Assembly (NCBI GenBank): GCA_030630685.1
Contig: DAOVMN010000018.1
Span: 1-13,163 of the forward strand
Direction: 5' to 3'
Length of the DNA: 13,163 bases
From: Thermoplasmata archaeon
GTDB lineage: Archaea > Thermoplasmatota > DAOVMN01
The number at the start of each line of letters is the position of its first letter. Position 1 is the first letter of the stretch. The translations under genes and the position numbers were made by a program. This document shows positions 12,895 to 13,163 of this stretch, one piece after another. The notes under the pieces are model-generated. The model worked only from the letters and a program-made list of their open reading frames with translations. It ran no database searches and had not been told where the DNA came from.

Positions 12895-13163
12895 TCAGAC
12901 CCGCGGCACCCTGATGTCCTTTACAGTAAAATCCACCCTCAACTGAAAGTCGCCAATATGAATTACCATGTCCCCGTAAATATGAGCCATCAGGTCATCA
13001 TCCACGTTGTACTCATCGTTCAGCCTGACACAGTGCTCGAGCGAGTTTGAATGAATCGTTGCCTCCTTCTTTGTTGAGCTACCGGCCTCGAGCACCAGCC
13101 TTGGATCAAGCTTCTCGTTCACCGTGTCCAGGTAGATGTTATATTTAGCGGGATAGGACGCCA
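12895..13163 (-). CDS. Hypothetical protein, C-terminal fragment
   Basis: An open minus-strand frame runs in from the window edge to a TGA at 12895-12897, giving 88 residues. The first internal start, a GTG at 13122, has no ribosome-binding site and the frame stays open upstream to the edge, so the gene most likely begins outside the window. The visible part is mixed polar with beta-strand-like stretches (MVIHIGDFQLRVDF and VKDIRVPRV); no signal peptide, membrane helix or known motif is seen, and I do not recognise the family. It converges on the propeller gene with 51 bases between stops. Confidence 0.62.
   Translation of the reverse strand, partial: ASYPAKYNIYLDTVNEKLDPRLVLEAGSSTKKEATIHSNSLEHCVRLNDEYNVDDDLMAHIYGDMVIHIGDFQLRVDFTVKDIRVPRV

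Noticed and set aside
12548..12946. A 132-codon plus-strand frame overlapping the end of the propeller gene and the convergent gap
   Set aside because: It lies out of frame with the membrane helix and zinc ribbon of the real gene, and its Pro-rich end comes only from translating the C-rich gap.
13122..13147. A TATA-like TAAATATAAC (13138-13147, minus strand) before GTG 13122, suggesting a leaderless gene start inside the window
   Set aside because: The frame stays open to the window edge and the box falls on in-frame Lys-Tyr-Asn codons; spacing would put initiation at or inside the GTG.

Overview
The window looks like archaeal chromosome. Short TATA-like boxes sit about 45 to 55 bases before two of the genes, GGTGA or GGAGG ribosome-binding sites precede the starts, and the proteins are Asn- and sequon-rich surface proteins built from parallel beta-helix (NosD/CASH type) repeats, PKD/Ig-like repeats, a C-terminal membrane helix and a terminal zinc ribbon. 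That architecture, next to C25-type (gingipain-like) and M28 peptidases, best fits a Thermoplasmatota-type euryarchaeon, for example a sediment peptide degrader such as Marine Benthic Group D. The lineage is inferred from gene content only; there is no rRNA or phylogenetic marker here.

Layout: (1) 1-336 (+) is the 3' end of a probable C25/caspase-fold peptidase. (2) 401/419-1882 (+) is a membrane-anchored M28 zinc aminopeptidase with a PA insert and all metal ligands present, probably read with the gene before it. (3) 1967-9901 (+), with its own TATA box and GGTGA site, encodes a 2644-residue exported protein: signal peptide, two complete capped beta-helices in tandem, five PKD-like repeats, one Ig-like domain, an acidic stalk, a membrane helix and a cytoplasmic zinc ribbon. 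The first helix has a higher-order organisation: four copies of a roughly 100-residue module spaced about 307, 329 and 334 residues apart. (4) 10003-12843 (+), again with its own TATA box and GGAGG site, encodes a 946-residue relative. Its distal part is an eight-repeat WD40/PQQ-like beta-propeller instead of beta-helices, followed by the same stalk (four PKD-like repeats, one Ig-like domain), membrane helix and zinc ribbon. (5) 12895-13163 (-) is the 3' end of an unrecognised convergent gene. The 51-base gap between genes 4 and 5 holds a strong G-quadruplex motif on the minus strand.

How it may work together: the two peptidases would digest protein outside the cell. The two large proteins share a stalk/anchor/zinc-ribbon chassis and carry different distal domains (beta-helix or propeller), suggesting interchangeable binding heads for polysaccharide, protein or other surfaces, coupled through the membrane to an intracellular zinc ribbon. 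The chassis is seen in the sequence; the binding or signalling role is inference.
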